A stretch of DNA of 64,000 nt from positions 124,001-188,000 of the forward strand of contig JAGBQJ010000001.1 of the NCBI GenBank assembly GCA_017632935.1, given 5' to 3'. The notes beneath the pieces are model-generated. The model was given only the letters and a program-made list of their open reading frames with translations, had not been told where the DNA came from and did no database searches. A program made the position numbers and the translations under genes. This DNA comes from Bacteroidales bacterium. GTDB taxonomy: Bacteria > Bacteroidota > Bacteroidia > Bacteroidales > F082. Below, in pieces: positions 53,877 to 62,386 of the stretch (its first letter is position 1; each line of letters starts with the position of its first letter).

Positions 53877-55220
53877 ATGAAAAAAACTTTACTTTTAATG
53901 CTCGCCCTGCTATTGGCAGTGGGCAGCTTCGCACAGGAAAAGAAAGCCAAGAAAGAAAAGACCTACAACGAAAAAGGCGAAATCATCAAGAAAGGCTGGA
54001 ACTTCGGTCCGCTGCCCGTGGTGGGCTTCGATGCCGACTTAGGTTTCCAGTATGGCGTGTGCTGCGACATCTTCAACTACGGCGATGGTTCGCGCTATCC
54101 CCGTTACGATTACAAATTTAACGTGGAAGCCTCGCGCTACACCAAAGGCTCAGGCGTGTTCCGCTTCTATAGCGACATGCCCTATGTGGTGAAGGACACG
54201 AAACTCTTCTTCGACGTGACCTATTTCTACGCCAAGAAATATGAGTTTTTCGGCTTTAACGGCTTTGAAGCAAGCACTTTCGATCCTTACGCAGGATTGG
54301 AAGACATCAAGAGCGGTTACCATTTCATCAACCGCAACCAATTCCGCTTTGTGGGCAGCATGCAACGACCCTTCTTCCGAGTGCCGAACCTTTATTGGAC
54401 AGCAGGCTTGGCCTACTACAACACTAAAGTCGACCGCATCAACCTGGAAGGCTACGAAGACCAAATAACATTGTATGAATATTATAAAGACGCCAATGTC
54501 ATCAAAGAAGATGAGGTCCATGGCGGCAACACCACACAAATCCGTCTTGGCATGATGTACGATAGCCGCGACCACAACAGCGACCCCACCAAAGGCATCT
54601 ATGCTGAAGCCACTTTGGTCGGCGCCCCCGACCTCATCGACCGCAAAGGATACAGCAACCTTTCCTACACCTTCCTATGGAGACAATACATCCCCGTCTA
54701 CAAGGACAAATTGACCTTCGCTTATCGCCTCGGTGCACAGAACCGCATCGCGGGCCAAACACCTTGGTATATGATCAACAACCTGAACACCATGTTCTTC
54801 CAAAAGATGTACACCGAGGGCTTGGGCGGCAGCGTGACCATGCGTGGCGTGAACCGCAATGGTGTGCTCGGCGAAGGCTTCGCTTTTGCCAATTTAGAAA
54901 TGCGCTGGCGTATCGTAGGCTTCCAGTTCATTAACCAAAACTGGCAGGTGGCTTTGAATCCTTTCTTTGATGCTGGTATGGTAACACAAAAATTCCGCGA
55001 AAAGGAAATGATGGATGCCGAAGCTGTTCTTGACCCCTTGCCAGGAAATGAACCGATGTATTATAGCGGCGACAAAGAAAGCGTCCACATGAGCGCAGGC
55101 TGCGGTCTCAAGCTCATCATGAACCGCAACCTCGTTGTGTCCGTTGACTTAGGTCGCGCCTTAGACAACCGCGACGGCGAGAAACTGAAAACATTTATCG
55201 GATTTAACTACATCTTCTAA
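53877..55220 (+). CDS. BamA/TamA-family outer membrane beta-barrel protein
   Basis: A 447-residue protein starting MKKTLLLMLALLLAVGSFAQ, with cleavage after FAQ. The body alternates short strands typical of a barrel. LGMMYDSRDHNSDPTKGIYAEATL and GGSVTMRGVNRNGVLGEGFAFANLEMRWRI contain the D15/surface-antigen signatures (the latter the conserved loop-6 region), and the end FIGFNYIF is an outer-membrane targeting C-terminus. No POTRA repeats are present, so it is a barrel-only member of unknown cargo. A bidirectional terminator follows at once. Confidence 0.87.
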   Translation: MKKTLLLMLALLLAVGSFAQEKKAKKEKTYNEKGEIIKKGWNFGPLPVVGFDADLGFQYGVCCDIFNYGDGSRYPRYDYKFNVEASRYTKGSGVFRFYSDMPYVVKDTKLFFDVTYFYAKKYEFFGFNGFEASTFDPYAGLEDIKSGYHFINRNQFRFVGSMQRPFFRVPNLYWTAGLAYYNTKVDRINLEGYEDQITLYEYYKDANVIKEDEVHGGNTTQIRLGMMYDSRDHNSDPTKGIYAEATLVGAPDLIDRKGYSNLSYTFLWRQYIPVYKDKLTFAYRLGAQNRIAGQTPWYMINNLNTMFFQKMYTEGLGGSVTMRGVNRNGVLGEGFAFANLEMRWRIVGFQFINQNWQVALNPFFDAGMVTQKFREKEMMDAEAVLDPLPGNEPMYYSGDKESVHMSAGCGLKLIMNRNLVVSVDLGRALDNRDGEKLKTFIGFNYIF

Positions 55221-55257
55221 AAACTAAAGGGCTGCCGATTGGCAGCCCTTTAGTTTT
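55220..55257. terminator. bidirectional terminator between the BamA-like gene and gpmA
   Basis: AAAACTAAAGGGCTGCC pairs perfectly with GGCAGCCCTTTAGTTTT around a short loop and serves both convergent genes. Confidence 0.9.
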
Positions 55258-56003
55258 CACTTCGCCTTGCCTTGATTGGCGACGGCCGCCATCAGCGCGG
55301 CCACCTTCTCGGGATCTCCCAAGAAGAAGTCCTTCTGCAACTTCATATTGTCGTCAAACTCGAAGACATACGGGATACCTGTCGGAATGTTGAAGGCGAT
55401 GATTTCGTCGTTGCTCATGCCCTTCAACACCTTCACCACACCACGCAAGCTGTTACCATGAGCCACCACCAACACTTGGTCGTGGGTCTCGAAGGCCTTC
55501 ATGATGTTGTTCTCATAGTAAGGCATCACACGCTCGATGGTATCACAGAGGGCCTCGGTGAGCGGGATTTGCTCATCGGTGAGCTCGGCATAGCGCGGGT
55601 CCATGCGGGGGCTCTTGGGGTCGTTCATATCCAGCGCAGGTGGACGCACGTCGAAGGCACGACGCCACAGGCGTACCTGTTCGTCGCCGTATTTCTCAGC
55701 GGTCATCTTCTTGTCGAGGCCTTGCAGTTGCCCATACGACTTCTCGTTGAGTCTCCATGACTTGTACACCGGCAGCCAGTCCATGTCCATGGCCTCGAGG
55801 GCGAGGTTCAAGGTCTTGATGGCGCGTTTGAGGTAAGAGGTGAAGCAGATCTCGGGCTTGTAGCCGTTCTCTTTCAGCACCTTGCCTGCTTCGATGGCTT
55901 CCTGCACGCCTTTCTCAGAGAGGTCGACGTTGGTCCACCCCGTGAAGAGGTTCAATTTGTTCCATTCACTTTCTCCGTGACGGATTAAAATCAGTTTTTT
56001 CAT
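55257..56003 (-). CDS. gpmA: 2,3-bisphosphoglycerate-dependent phosphoglycerate mutase
   Basis: A 248-residue glycolytic enzyme. LIRHGESEWN holds the phospho-accepting histidine, SYLKRAIKTLNLAL the second arginine region, and VVAHGNSLRGVVK the second histidine; ENGYKPEICFTS and ESYGQL-like KSYGQLQGLDK match GpmA. It shares its terminator with the BamA-like gene. Upstream lie the remains of a toxin gene. Confidence 0.96.
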   Translation of the reverse strand: MKKLILIRHGESEWNKLNLFTGWTNVDLSEKGVQEAIEAGKVLKENGYKPEICFTSYLKRAIKTLNLALEAMDMDWLPVYKSWRLNEKSYGQLQGLDKKMTAEKYGDEQVRLWRRAFDVRPPALDMNDPKSPRMDPRYAELTDEQIPLTEALCDTIERVMPYYENNIMKAFETHDQVLVVAHGNSLRGVVKVLKGMSNDEIIAFNIPTGIPYVFEFDDNMKLQKDFFLGDPEKVAALMAAVANQGKAK

Positions 56004-56034
56004 TGGATTCTTCTTTATTTGATTTTTCTTAGCT

Positions 56035-56167
56035 TCTTGGAATTTGTGGCTTGATGGATAATTGTAAGAACCTTGATGGTTCTGCTTGTAACAGAGTACA
56101 CTACATAGAATTTCTTGTATAGAATCACTCTGTATTCTTTTTTTTCAGTACTCGGCACAAACCTAAA
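56035..56167 (-). pseudogene. C-terminal remnant of a RelE/ParE-type toxin
   Basis: The minus strand encodes, after an in-frame stop and with no start codon, FRFVPSTEKKEYRVILYKKF then YVVYSVTSRTIKVLTIIHQA and a basic end. The pattern R.vPs...EYRvi...yyvvY.v...I.vl.I.H matches the last half of RelE/ParE toxins. The N-terminal half is missing, while the small gene directly upstream has antitoxin-like length and position. So the toxin is dead and the antitoxin frame is still open. Confidence 0.7.
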
Positions 56168-56351
56168 CTATGGATTGGCTTTTGGCAATGATGGCAGAGC
56201 AGTAATGCAAATGCCTTTGATTAAACTCTTCTAAAGTCATACTTCCCGACCTTTCGGCTCTTCTGATTTCAGCCTGAATATCTTCCTCTGTTACTTCCAC
56301 ATCAGGGTCTGGGAAAAGCCAATTTATCTTCTTTGTCTGGGTTGTTGCCAT
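56163..56351 (-). CDS. small antitoxin-like protein, partner of the toxin remnant
   Basis: A 62-residue acidic protein, MATTQTKKINWLFPDPDVEV followed by TEEDIQAEIRRAERSGSMTL, the kind of short helical antitoxin that precedes ParE/RelE toxins in Bacteroidota. The last dozen residues (CSAIIAKSQSIV) look unlike a normal antitoxin end and may reflect the deletion that removed the toxin's first half. A -7 box lies at 56369-56376. Identification rests on context. Confidence 0.55.
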   Translation of the reverse strand: MATTQTKKINWLFPDPDVEVTEEDIQAEIRRAERSGSMTLEEFNQRHLHYCSAIIAKSQSIV

Positions 56352-56368
56352 AGCTTTTAGATTTTTCG

Positions 56369-56376
56369 CAAAAATA
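56369..56376 (-). promoter_or_regulatory. -7 box (TATTTTTG) for the antitoxin-like gene
   Basis: TATTTTTG on the minus strand, 18 bases before the start codon. Confidence 0.55.
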
Positions 56377-56399
56377 CAAACTTTTCTGGATTTGAGAAA

Positions 56400-58064
56400 C
56401 TATTCTACTTTCTTTCTCTCCCGATGCCGTTTCGGCTGTTCTTTTTTAACTTCCGCTTCTTCAGCCACTTCCGTTGTCTGTTCTTTCGGCGTTTCTGTTG
56501 GCGTGACCTCGGCCTTAGGCATCTCAGCCTCAACGCTGCGGAAGATGTCGTCCTTATCTTTGGGTCGTGCCTCGTCGTGCCACTTGAAACCAGAGAGATA
56601 ACGTTCGTTTTCCTTCAAATCCTCTTCGGGATACATGGTCTCGTTGATGCTTTTGAATGACTTGATGATGGAAACGCTTTGTTTTTCCATTTCGATGACC
56701 ATAGTTTCAGAATTCGACACGTCGATACCTATAATCCCTCCCTCGTCGTCACGAATCCAATAAATGGTCTCAGCCTTGTTGCCATCCACGTTGACACGGT
56801 GAATGTTGCCTTCTTTGAACGTCGAGGTAATGTCTTGCCCCTTAATCTGGTTGTAGCCTTCAATGGAATCCTGCGAAATGATGAAAGCATTGCCTTGTTG
56901 TAGCACCCAGTCCACTTTGTGATCCCTAAGTTTGATGTCGATGTCGGTACCCGTCAACTGGCTGTCCTCGGACCAAAGAATGGGCGCCACACGCATCCTA
57001 ATGGTGGAGTCGGCCATCAAATATGTCAAGGTGTCGCACTTGCCTTGCAGGTCGCTCTTGAAAAAGCGTACATGACAATGGGCGATGAGCTTTTTGGCTT
57101 CTTCTTCCTGTTTGTCGAAATACATAAACAAGGTATCACCGTGGATATAGAGCGAGTCGCCACCGTCATAACTGATGGCATAAGCACTATCAGTAGCAAA
57201 TGAAAGCCCTTCGTTTTCCCACATTTCCACATAGTCGCCGCGCATGATGACCTTGTAGGAAGTGTCGATCATATCCACCTGACTATAGGCCTGCGCCAAA
57301 CCGATGTTGCGGTCATAAAATATGGAATCCGACCATATCTGCTGAGTCTCGTTGTGCATATAGGGTCGTCTGTCAAGATACACATGGTCTTCTTTCACAA
57401 GGTAATAGCCGTGCTTGCCTTCCAATATGTTCTCCTTATTAATGATGGTCGTCGGCCCCTCAAACCACATCTTCTCTATGCCCGTATTATAAAACAAGGT
57501 ATCGGTATACATCTGATACTTAGGGCTATACACTTCCACATTCTCGAAAAACGAGAATTCTTTGAGACGGTCGCGATAATAGCCAAAATGGCTTTTCAGG
57601 GTCTTGTCGCCACGTATTGTGGTCGCGCTGTCAGGATAGCATGCCAGATGCAGGTTGCGGTCGTAGGTGAGGTATTCGGTGTAAAGATTGGTGGAGTCGT
57701 CGCGCAGATGAACATTGTCATGGAATTCGGCAAAACGGCTGTCGCCGTCATAATTCAACAAGTCGCTGAAGATTTCCACGCTGTCGTTGACGATGATATG
57801 GACATTCTGATAGGCATCGAAACTGTTGTTCTTCTGGTAGTAATAAGCGCTGTCGCAAAAGAAATAGGCCGAGTCGTGGCGCATCTTCACATGACCAATG
57901 AGACGCTGCACGTCGCCCATGCTCTTCGAGTAAGAGGCTATGTCATAATGCAAGATGTTGATACGGGTCTTCTTGCGTTGCTCGGTGTCCTGCTCCTGTG
58001 CCACAACGCATTGCGACAGCAGGAGGAACAAGGATACTATGAGCCATTTGACGCGTTTCATCAT
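56400..58064 (-). CDS. OstA/LptA-like periplasmic protein
   Basis: A 554-residue protein starting MMKRVKWLIVSLFLLLSQCV with a signal peptide. The body repeats short beta segments around D-S-A/Y motifs (MRHDSAYFFCDSAYYY, HLRDDSTNLYTEYLTYD, LIAHCHVRFFKSDLQGKCDT) as in OstA-like/LptA beta-jellyroll proteins that move lipopolysaccharide across the periplasm. The last 60 residues are low-complexity, rich in E, K, T and P. A -7 box lies 15 bases upstream at 58079-58086. Length is larger than LptA and fits the Bacteroidota OstA-like group. Confidence 0.87.
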   Translation of the reverse strand: MMKRVKWLIVSLFLLLSQCVVAQEQDTEQRKKTRINILHYDIASYSKSMGDVQRLIGHVKMRHDSAYFFCDSAYYYQKNNSFDAYQNVHIIVNDSVEIFSDLLNYDGDSRFAEFHDNVHLRDDSTNLYTEYLTYDRNLHLACYPDSATTIRGDKTLKSHFGYYRDRLKEFSFFENVEVYSPKYQMYTDTLFYNTGIEKMWFEGPTTIINKENILEGKHGYYLVKEDHVYLDRRPYMHNETQQIWSDSIFYDRNIGLAQAYSQVDMIDTSYKVIMRGDYVEMWENEGLSFATDSAYAISYDGGDSLYIHGDTLFMYFDKQEEEAKKLIAHCHVRFFKSDLQGKCDTLTYLMADSTIRMRVAPILWSEDSQLTGTDIDIKLRDHKVDWVLQQGNAFIISQDSIEGYNQIKGQDITSTFKEGNIHRVNVDGNKAETIYWIRDDEGGIIGIDVSNSETMVIEMEKQSVSIIKSFKSINETMYPEEDLKENERYLSGFKWHDEARPKDKDDIFRSVEAEMPKAEVTPTETPKEQTTEVAEEAEVKKEQPKRHRERKKVE

Positions 58065-58078
58065 TCTTATAAAGCGTG

Positions 58079-58086
58079 CAAAGATA
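58079..58086 (-). promoter_or_regulatory. -7 box (TATCTTTG) for the OstA-like gene
   Basis: TATCTTTG on the minus strand, 15 bases before the start codon. Confidence 0.55.
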
Positions 58087-58131
58087 ACATTATTGCTTGA
58101 ATTTGAAAAAACTGCTTTCTTGAATTGTGCC

Positions 58132-58178
58132 GAGTTTTTTCCAAAATTGCAATTTTTTATCGATTTTGGAAAAAACTC
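58132..58178. repeat. 47-base palindrome, left flank of the DUF234 ATPase
   Basis: GAGTTTTTTCCAAAATTG pairs with CGATTTTGGAAAAAACTC at 17 of 18 positions (the other is G-T) around an 11-base loop. The copy at 59676-59722 is identical except for two loop bases and lies in the same orientation. It starts 17 bases past the ATPase stop. Confidence 0.92.
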
Positions 58179-58195
58179 AAACCCCAAAAACTCAA

Positions 58196-59620
58196 TTATC
58201 GGAATAAGTCATCCATCGTCAATACGGATACAAATGTCGAGGAAAAACGACCTTCATTAAGCCCATAAGTCGTAAGCAGCGTTGGCCATAAAGCTTTTTT
58301 GGTCTTCGTTTCATTGCGAAATACTGCCACTCTATTGTTTAGTTTTTTCATCTCTTCGGTGTCAAGACGAAGGTCGGCTTCGGTGTATTTGATTTCAAAC
58401 AGGTTAATGATACCATCAGCACGGTCAAGAATCATGTCAATCTGCGCTTTCGGGGTACTCTTTCGGCTTCTCCACGAATAAAACTGGGTAGAAATCTTGT
58501 CAATGTGCAATGCCTGTTTGATTTGTGGCACATGTGCCATACAGACTCGCTCAAAACTCAATCCTAACCATACATTGACTTCCGATGTGCCGATATGGTT
58601 GCTCCAATAATTTGTTTCTGCTTCGGCACGCAACACAAAAGTCAGATAGAAAAGTGAGTAGAAATCAACGAGTTGGTAAATGGCTGAATTCTTTTTCGTT
58701 GTTTTATTGTGGATGTGATATTTACGTATGATATCACAATTGACGAGGTCCTCGAGTTTCCCACTAAGAGAACCGCTGGATTCCTGTCCCAAAGCCTTTC
58801 TCAACTCGTCGCGCGTCATACCTGTCTTGACTTTTGCCAAGGCATTAACGATAGCCATATAAGATTCCGGCGACTTGAACAAGGTGGAATAAAGCCTTTT
58901 GTATTCCCTACGTAATTCTTCCTCGTCACCGAAAAACAAGCGGTCGATGTTGGAGGCAAAACTTTCACCGCGATGAAGCAAGCTCAAATAGTAAGGCACG
59001 CCGCCCAAGGCCATATAAGCCTGCATGACGGTCAGGCGTTCCCATTTGAATTGACGGCTTTTGAGATATTGCTCTGTCTCTTTCAAGGTAAACGGATGCA
59101 AATGCAGCTCGTGTGTAATGCGGTCGTGAAGTCCGCCTTTGTCGTTGACGATATTGCGAATCATCCACGAAGTGGCACTTCCGCACACAATCAGCGTCAG
59201 ATTGTCTTGCAGCGAGGCCCAACTGTTCCAAAAATACCCCAAAGCCCTCACAAATCCCGAGCGTTGTGTGTCCATCGACGGCAACTCGTCAAGAAAAACA
59301 ATGCACCTGCGTTTTAGCCTGACTTTCTTTTTCAGATACAGCTTCAAAACCCTGAATGCCTCTATCCATGTCGTAGGCTTTTGGGGCAGTTGTCCGCTAT
59401 ATTCCTGCATGGCATCAATGAAGGCTTCCATTTGTTCCTCCTTTGTTCCGTTGAGCACCCCGGTCATGGAAAAAGCCATCTTTTCATTAAAAAGTTGATT
59501 GACAAGGTAGGTCTTTCCGACTCTTCGGCGGCCATAAATGGCGACAAATTCAGGGCATTCGGAAGAGGTGTATTCCTTCAGCAATTTTATCTCTTGTTCT
59601 CTGCCTATCAATTTCTCCAT
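58196..59620 (-). CDS. AAA ATPase with C-terminal DUF234 domain
   Basis: A 474-residue protein. Walker A is YGRRRVGKTYLV at residues 29-40 and Walker B is CIVFLDELPSMD near 107-118; this is the archaeal-type ATPase (STAND-like) family. The C-terminal DUF234 region ends with AQIDMILDRADGIINLFEIKY, a PD-(D/E)xK-like D...ExK arrangement, so a nuclease-like fold is plausible. Such genes are multicopy in Bacteroidota and their role is unknown. The gene is bracketed by two near-identical 47-base palindromes 17 bases past the stop and 55 bases before the start, which suggests it moves or is regulated as a unit. Confidence 0.9.
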   Translation of the reverse strand: MEKLIGREQEIKLLKEYTSSECPEFVAIYGRRRVGKTYLVNQLFNEKMAFSMTGVLNGTKEEQMEAFIDAMQEYSGQLPQKPTTWIEAFRVLKLYLKKKVRLKRRCIVFLDELPSMDTQRSGFVRALGYFWNSWASLQDNLTLIVCGSATSWMIRNIVNDKGGLHDRITHELHLHPFTLKETEQYLKSRQFKWERLTVMQAYMALGGVPYYLSLLHRGESFASNIDRLFFGDEEELRREYKRLYSTLFKSPESYMAIVNALAKVKTGMTRDELRKALGQESSGSLSGKLEDLVNCDIIRKYHIHNKTTKKNSAIYQLVDFYSLFYLTFVLRAEAETNYWSNHIGTSEVNVWLGLSFERVCMAHVPQIKQALHIDKISTQFYSWRSRKSTPKAQIDMILDRADGIINLFEIKYTEADLRLDTEEMKKLNNRVAVFRNETKTKKALWPTLLTTYGLNEGRFSSTFVSVLTMDDLFR

Positions 59621-59675
59621 AACATTCTATTTTCTAACAAAATGCAAAGAAAAACAATTCTTTTGAAACCGCAAT

Positions 59676-59722
59676 GAGTTTTTTCCAAAATTGTGATTTT
59701 TTATCGATTTTGGAAAAAACTC
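59676..59722. repeat. 47-base palindrome, right flank of the DUF234 ATPase
   Basis: The same palindrome as at 58132-58178 with 45 of 47 bases identical. It lies 55 bases before the ATPase start, where it may also act as an operator. Confidence 0.92.
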
Positions 59723-59805
59723 AAGGTGTTTGATAGCCACAATATCGACCCCGCTTGATTGCAAATCCAACCAAACGAGATGCTTCAACACTCCATAAAG
59801 CCTAC

Positions 59806-59997
59806 TTATAGCATTGCTTTCACCTCTTCGTAAGTCTCTTTTACGTGTATCACCTGATTCGTATTGTCGTTTTCGCCAATACTCAAATAAATAATTACTT
59901 CATTCTTTACATTAGTAATGTATGCAATTTGATTCACATTCAAAAGGACAGGTGTTCCTTCCTTGTCGCAAAGGTGTAATTCTATAAACTTACTCAT
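59806..59997 (-). CDS. small hypothetical beta-rich protein
   Basis: A 63-residue protein, MSKFIELHLCDKEGTPVLLN followed by VNQIAYI and a final ETYEEVKAML. The pattern (start strand, VN..I.yI, then I.V.ETYEEV) recalls FlbD-like small proteins, but there is no flagellar gene here and I would not transfer a function. A -7 box at 60017-60024 lies 20 bases upstream, which supports expression. Confidence 0.6.
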   Translation of the reverse strand: MSKFIELHLCDKEGTPVLLNVNQIAYITNVKNEVIIYLSIGENDNTNQVIHVKETYEEVKAML

Positions 59998-60016
59998 ATC
60001 AAATGTTTTTATTTGG

Positions 60017-60024
60017 CAAAAATA
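60017..60024 (-). promoter_or_regulatory. -7 box (TATTTTTG) for the small hypothetical gene
   Basis: TATTTTTG on the minus strand, 20 bases before the start codon. Confidence 0.55.
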
Positions 60025-60067
60025 ATCAAAAATCTAACATAGCATGTTTTTCATACGTTGTAAAATC

Positions 60068-61675
60068 TCATGGTTGATAATCTTGAACAAGACGCACCGA
60101 ACAACCTAATTTCCGACTCCATCCATTATCATAATAATATAAGACGTCGTCTCTAAAGAATAACCCATAAACATTATTATTATTAAAATATGACGAAGAC
60201 ATGTAATACCCTGCCGTATTAATGGCGTTTACAGTAGTTCCATTACGACTGCCAGCAGCAGGAATAAAAACTGCACCATTTTCTTCAAAGACATCAAGCC
60301 AAGTAGAAATAGATATTATATTTGTTTGAAAACTTGCATTTTGTTTATTAGCATCCATAAGATAATAAGTTGAAGCATTCCAACTATCAGGTAAAATGAT
60401 TACGCCATTTCTCTCATTCACAACAGCCTTTGCAAATAATACTCCAGAAGGAGTTCCACGGACATTAAAAACATAATTCCATTCTTCTGAAGTTAACGTT
60501 CGCCAATCATTTGTTAAACCTCCACCATTTGAAATGGCATTATAACCCCAATCAGCCGTACCATCATAATCATAAAGATTGGCATTATTTATTCCATAAG
60601 CATAGTACTCATTATTGTTGGTACTCGTACTCCAAGGTTGATAACAAATTGCCCCGTGGTCATAACCGCTTGTTCCCCAACAAAACAAATCTATCCATCC
60701 ATTATATGCATTAGAAACTAACTCATTATTACATTGAATGCTATTTTCGTATACAGTACCACTATTATAATATGATCCTCCAACATAATCCCATTGGTTT
60801 TCAGCAAAACGCCAAGTGTTCGTTGAAGCTTGGTATTGCAGGTTGCCTTTGGAGAAGTAAACTTGGTCCGAGGCACTCACTGAGAACAAGCTGTTGATGA
60901 CGCCAGTAGGATGACTGATGGCTACAAGAATGCCATCGGTCAAATAGTCGTTTATGGCGATAGCCGGAATGGTTCCGCAAGAACCCTCCCACATTTCGTC
61001 GGCGGAGCGCACTATAGCATTGGCGATTTCGTTTTGCGGCAGAAGGATAGCCCAACGCTCTCCTTCGCCAGCAGGTAAAGTAATCTTACCGTCGTTCACT
61101 TGGTCGTAACCGAACTCGTCGCTTCCGAAAGTCACCGTAACCCTGTTGTTCATTCCCATAATGCTGGTGGCGGAGTTGGGCACCGAAGAGGTTACCTCAA
61201 ACTTCACCAAGGCGCACTGGTTCATCAGTCGGGCGTTGTAGTCAGTCTTGCCTGTCTCGTAGTTTTCCTTCGAAGTGTTGTACGAAATCACAGGGAGATT
61301 GGTGGTCTGGTCGCTGATGACGACAGAGCATTCTGTGTTATTCGAATTGAACTCGGGCGTCACGTTGCCAAGAAAATAGAATTGCAGTGGTAGACCCTCG
61401 GTCGGCATATTGATCTCACCGCTGAAAACGCTATTTTGGTACTCTAATGTGCCGAGATAGACCCCGTTGCTGGCCACATGAAGCACGTCACCATCTTCAA
61501 AAGTGACCTCACCCGTTGAAGGCGTTACCTCATGTTTTGCACCGTTGCTGCTTACTTTAAGTGTGATAGGCACTTTCTCGCCGTCATTGGCAGGCGTGGT
61601 TGTGTCATCTTTCTTGCATTGCGACAGCGTCATTACCAAAGCCATCGCCAAAGCGAACAATCCTAACCTTTTCAT
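60068..61675 (-). CDS. two-domain surface lipoprotein (fimbrillin-like plus C-type-lectin-like domain)
   Basis: A 535-residue lipoprotein with lipobox LSQC (cysteine near residue 20). Residues about 35-270 resemble fimbrillin-like domains (PITLKVSSNGAKHEV, GEVTFEDGDVLHVAS, LMNQCALVKFEV). Residues 275-535 are another domain: VYFSKGNLQYQASTNTWRFA, ENQWDYVGG, WRTLTSEEWNYVF and the end GYYMSSSYF...LGCSVRLVQ, as in the Fibrobacter-type paralogous/lectin-like modules common in gut and rumen Bacteroidales. The DNA coding the second domain is visibly richer in A and T, so the gene looks chimeric. It follows the small sorted protein with a 4-base overlap. Confidence 0.75.
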   Translation of the reverse strand: MKRLGLFALAMALVMTLSQCKKDDTTTPANDGEKVPITLKVSSNGAKHEVTPSTGEVTFEDGDVLHVASNGVYLGTLEYQNSVFSGEINMPTEGLPLQFYFLGNVTPEFNSNNTECSVVISDQTTNLPVISYNTSKENYETGKTDYNARLMNQCALVKFEVTSSVPNSATSIMGMNNRVTVTFGSDEFGYDQVNDGKITLPAGEGERWAILLPQNEIANAIVRSADEMWEGSCGTIPAIAINDYLTDGILVAISHPTGVINSLFSVSASDQVYFSKGNLQYQASTNTWRFAENQWDYVGGSYYNSGTVYENSIQCNNELVSNAYNGWIDLFCWGTSGYDHGAICYQPWSTSTNNNEYYAYGINNANLYDYDGTADWGYNAISNGGGLTNDWRTLTSEEWNYVFNVRGTPSGVLFAKAVVNERNGVIILPDSWNASTYYLMDANKQNASFQTNIISISTWLDVFEENGAVFIPAAGSRNGTTVNAINTAGYYMSSSYFNNNNVYGLFFRDDVLYYYDNGWSRKLGCSVRLVQDYQP

Positions 61676-61971
61676 TGCTCATCCTCCTTTCTCCTCTTTA
61701 GGGTTGCATAACTAGCACCTGCCGCAAGCAGAATAACGATTCCGCTGCCAATAGGTGACTGACCGAATGTCTGGTTATCGATAATCCCATTGGGTTCAAC
61801 GACACTACGATTGAACATGCTGGTTTGTTTTTCCGTGCCGCCGAAGCCGTAATAATCTTCATCAGCAATGCCATGCCGGAATAAACCTTGGGCCGAAGTC
61901 ACAACGGGCAACACTAAAGCCAGCGCCAAGGCCAAGACCAACTTTGTGGTTTTCTGTCTTTTATTTATCAT
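61672..61971 (-). CDS. small exported protein with a C-terminal PIGSG-hydrophobic-RRK tail
   Basis: A 99-residue protein starting MINKRQKTTKLVLALALALV with a signal peptide cleaved near TSAQ. The middle is short and glycine/asparagine-rich (YYGFGGTEKQTSMF). The end has PIGSG, then a hydrophobic stretch IVILLAAGASYATL, then KRRKEDEQ. That tripartite layout resembles C-terminal sorting tails such as PEP-CTERM or sortase substrates, though no such enzyme is in view. It overlaps the downstream lipoprotein gene by ATGA, so the two are made together. A -7 box far upstream (62272-62279) may serve both. Confidence 0.7.
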   Translation of the reverse strand: MINKRQKTTKLVLALALALVLPVVTSAQGLFRHGIADEDYYGFGGTEKQTSMFNRSVVEPNGIIDNQTFGQSPIGSGIVILLAAGASYATLKRRKEDEQ

Positions 61972-62271
61972 TGTGTTAGAGTTTTTACCTGTCCATCGGC
62001 TCAAACGGACACCTCGCAAACGGCTACAGAGCGGAGCCTCCCAATCTTATTCTTATTTCTGATGGTTGGGTCTGGTCTCCCAAAGAAGGAAAATACGAAT
62101 AAAGGTACTGCTCCGCTGTTTATGTTGTGTTTGATTAGACGCAACATAACAGCGAAAGCAACCTCTTCTCTTAACCTCCTTCTAATGCGAATTGACCAGA
62201 TTCACCATCAAGGAATAAAGCGAAGAATGCGCTTTCTCTGGCAAAGCCGTTTTCTCTCGGCTTGGCAGAGG

Positions 62272-62279
62272 CAAAAATA
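62272..62279 (-). promoter_or_regulatory. -7 box (TATTTTTG) upstream of the sorted-protein/lipoprotein pair
   Basis: TATTTTTG on the minus strand, about 300 bases before the ATG at 61971. If used, it makes a long leader; the sequence between (61972-62271) shows no gene or known riboswitch to me. Confidence 0.45.
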
Positions 62280-62320
62280 GGCAAAATTTCTTTTGGGCAA
62301 TCTTTTTTGCGCAAATACGC

Positions 62321-62358
62321 AAAAAAAATGTGGAGACGGTGTGCACGCCGTCTCCACA
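62321..62358 (-). terminator. intrinsic terminator for the right-edge gene
   Basis: On the minus strand TGTGGAGACGG pairs with CCGTCTCCACA around an 8-base loop and is followed by eight T. It ends the transcript that enters from the right edge. Confidence 0.85.
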
Positions 62359-62386
62359 AAACAATGCATTCAAGATGATTACAAAT

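Noticed and set aside
58132..59722. Insertion sequence with terminal repeats
   Set aside because: The flanking palindromes are direct copies and the gene is an ATPase, not a transposase; no target duplication is visible. Kept as a finding, not as an IS.
60068..60830. Diversity-generating retroelement variable region in the lectin-like domain
   Set aside because: The C-terminus is lectin-like and rich in AAT/TAT codons, but there is no template repeat, reverse transcriptase or Avd gene next to it in the window.
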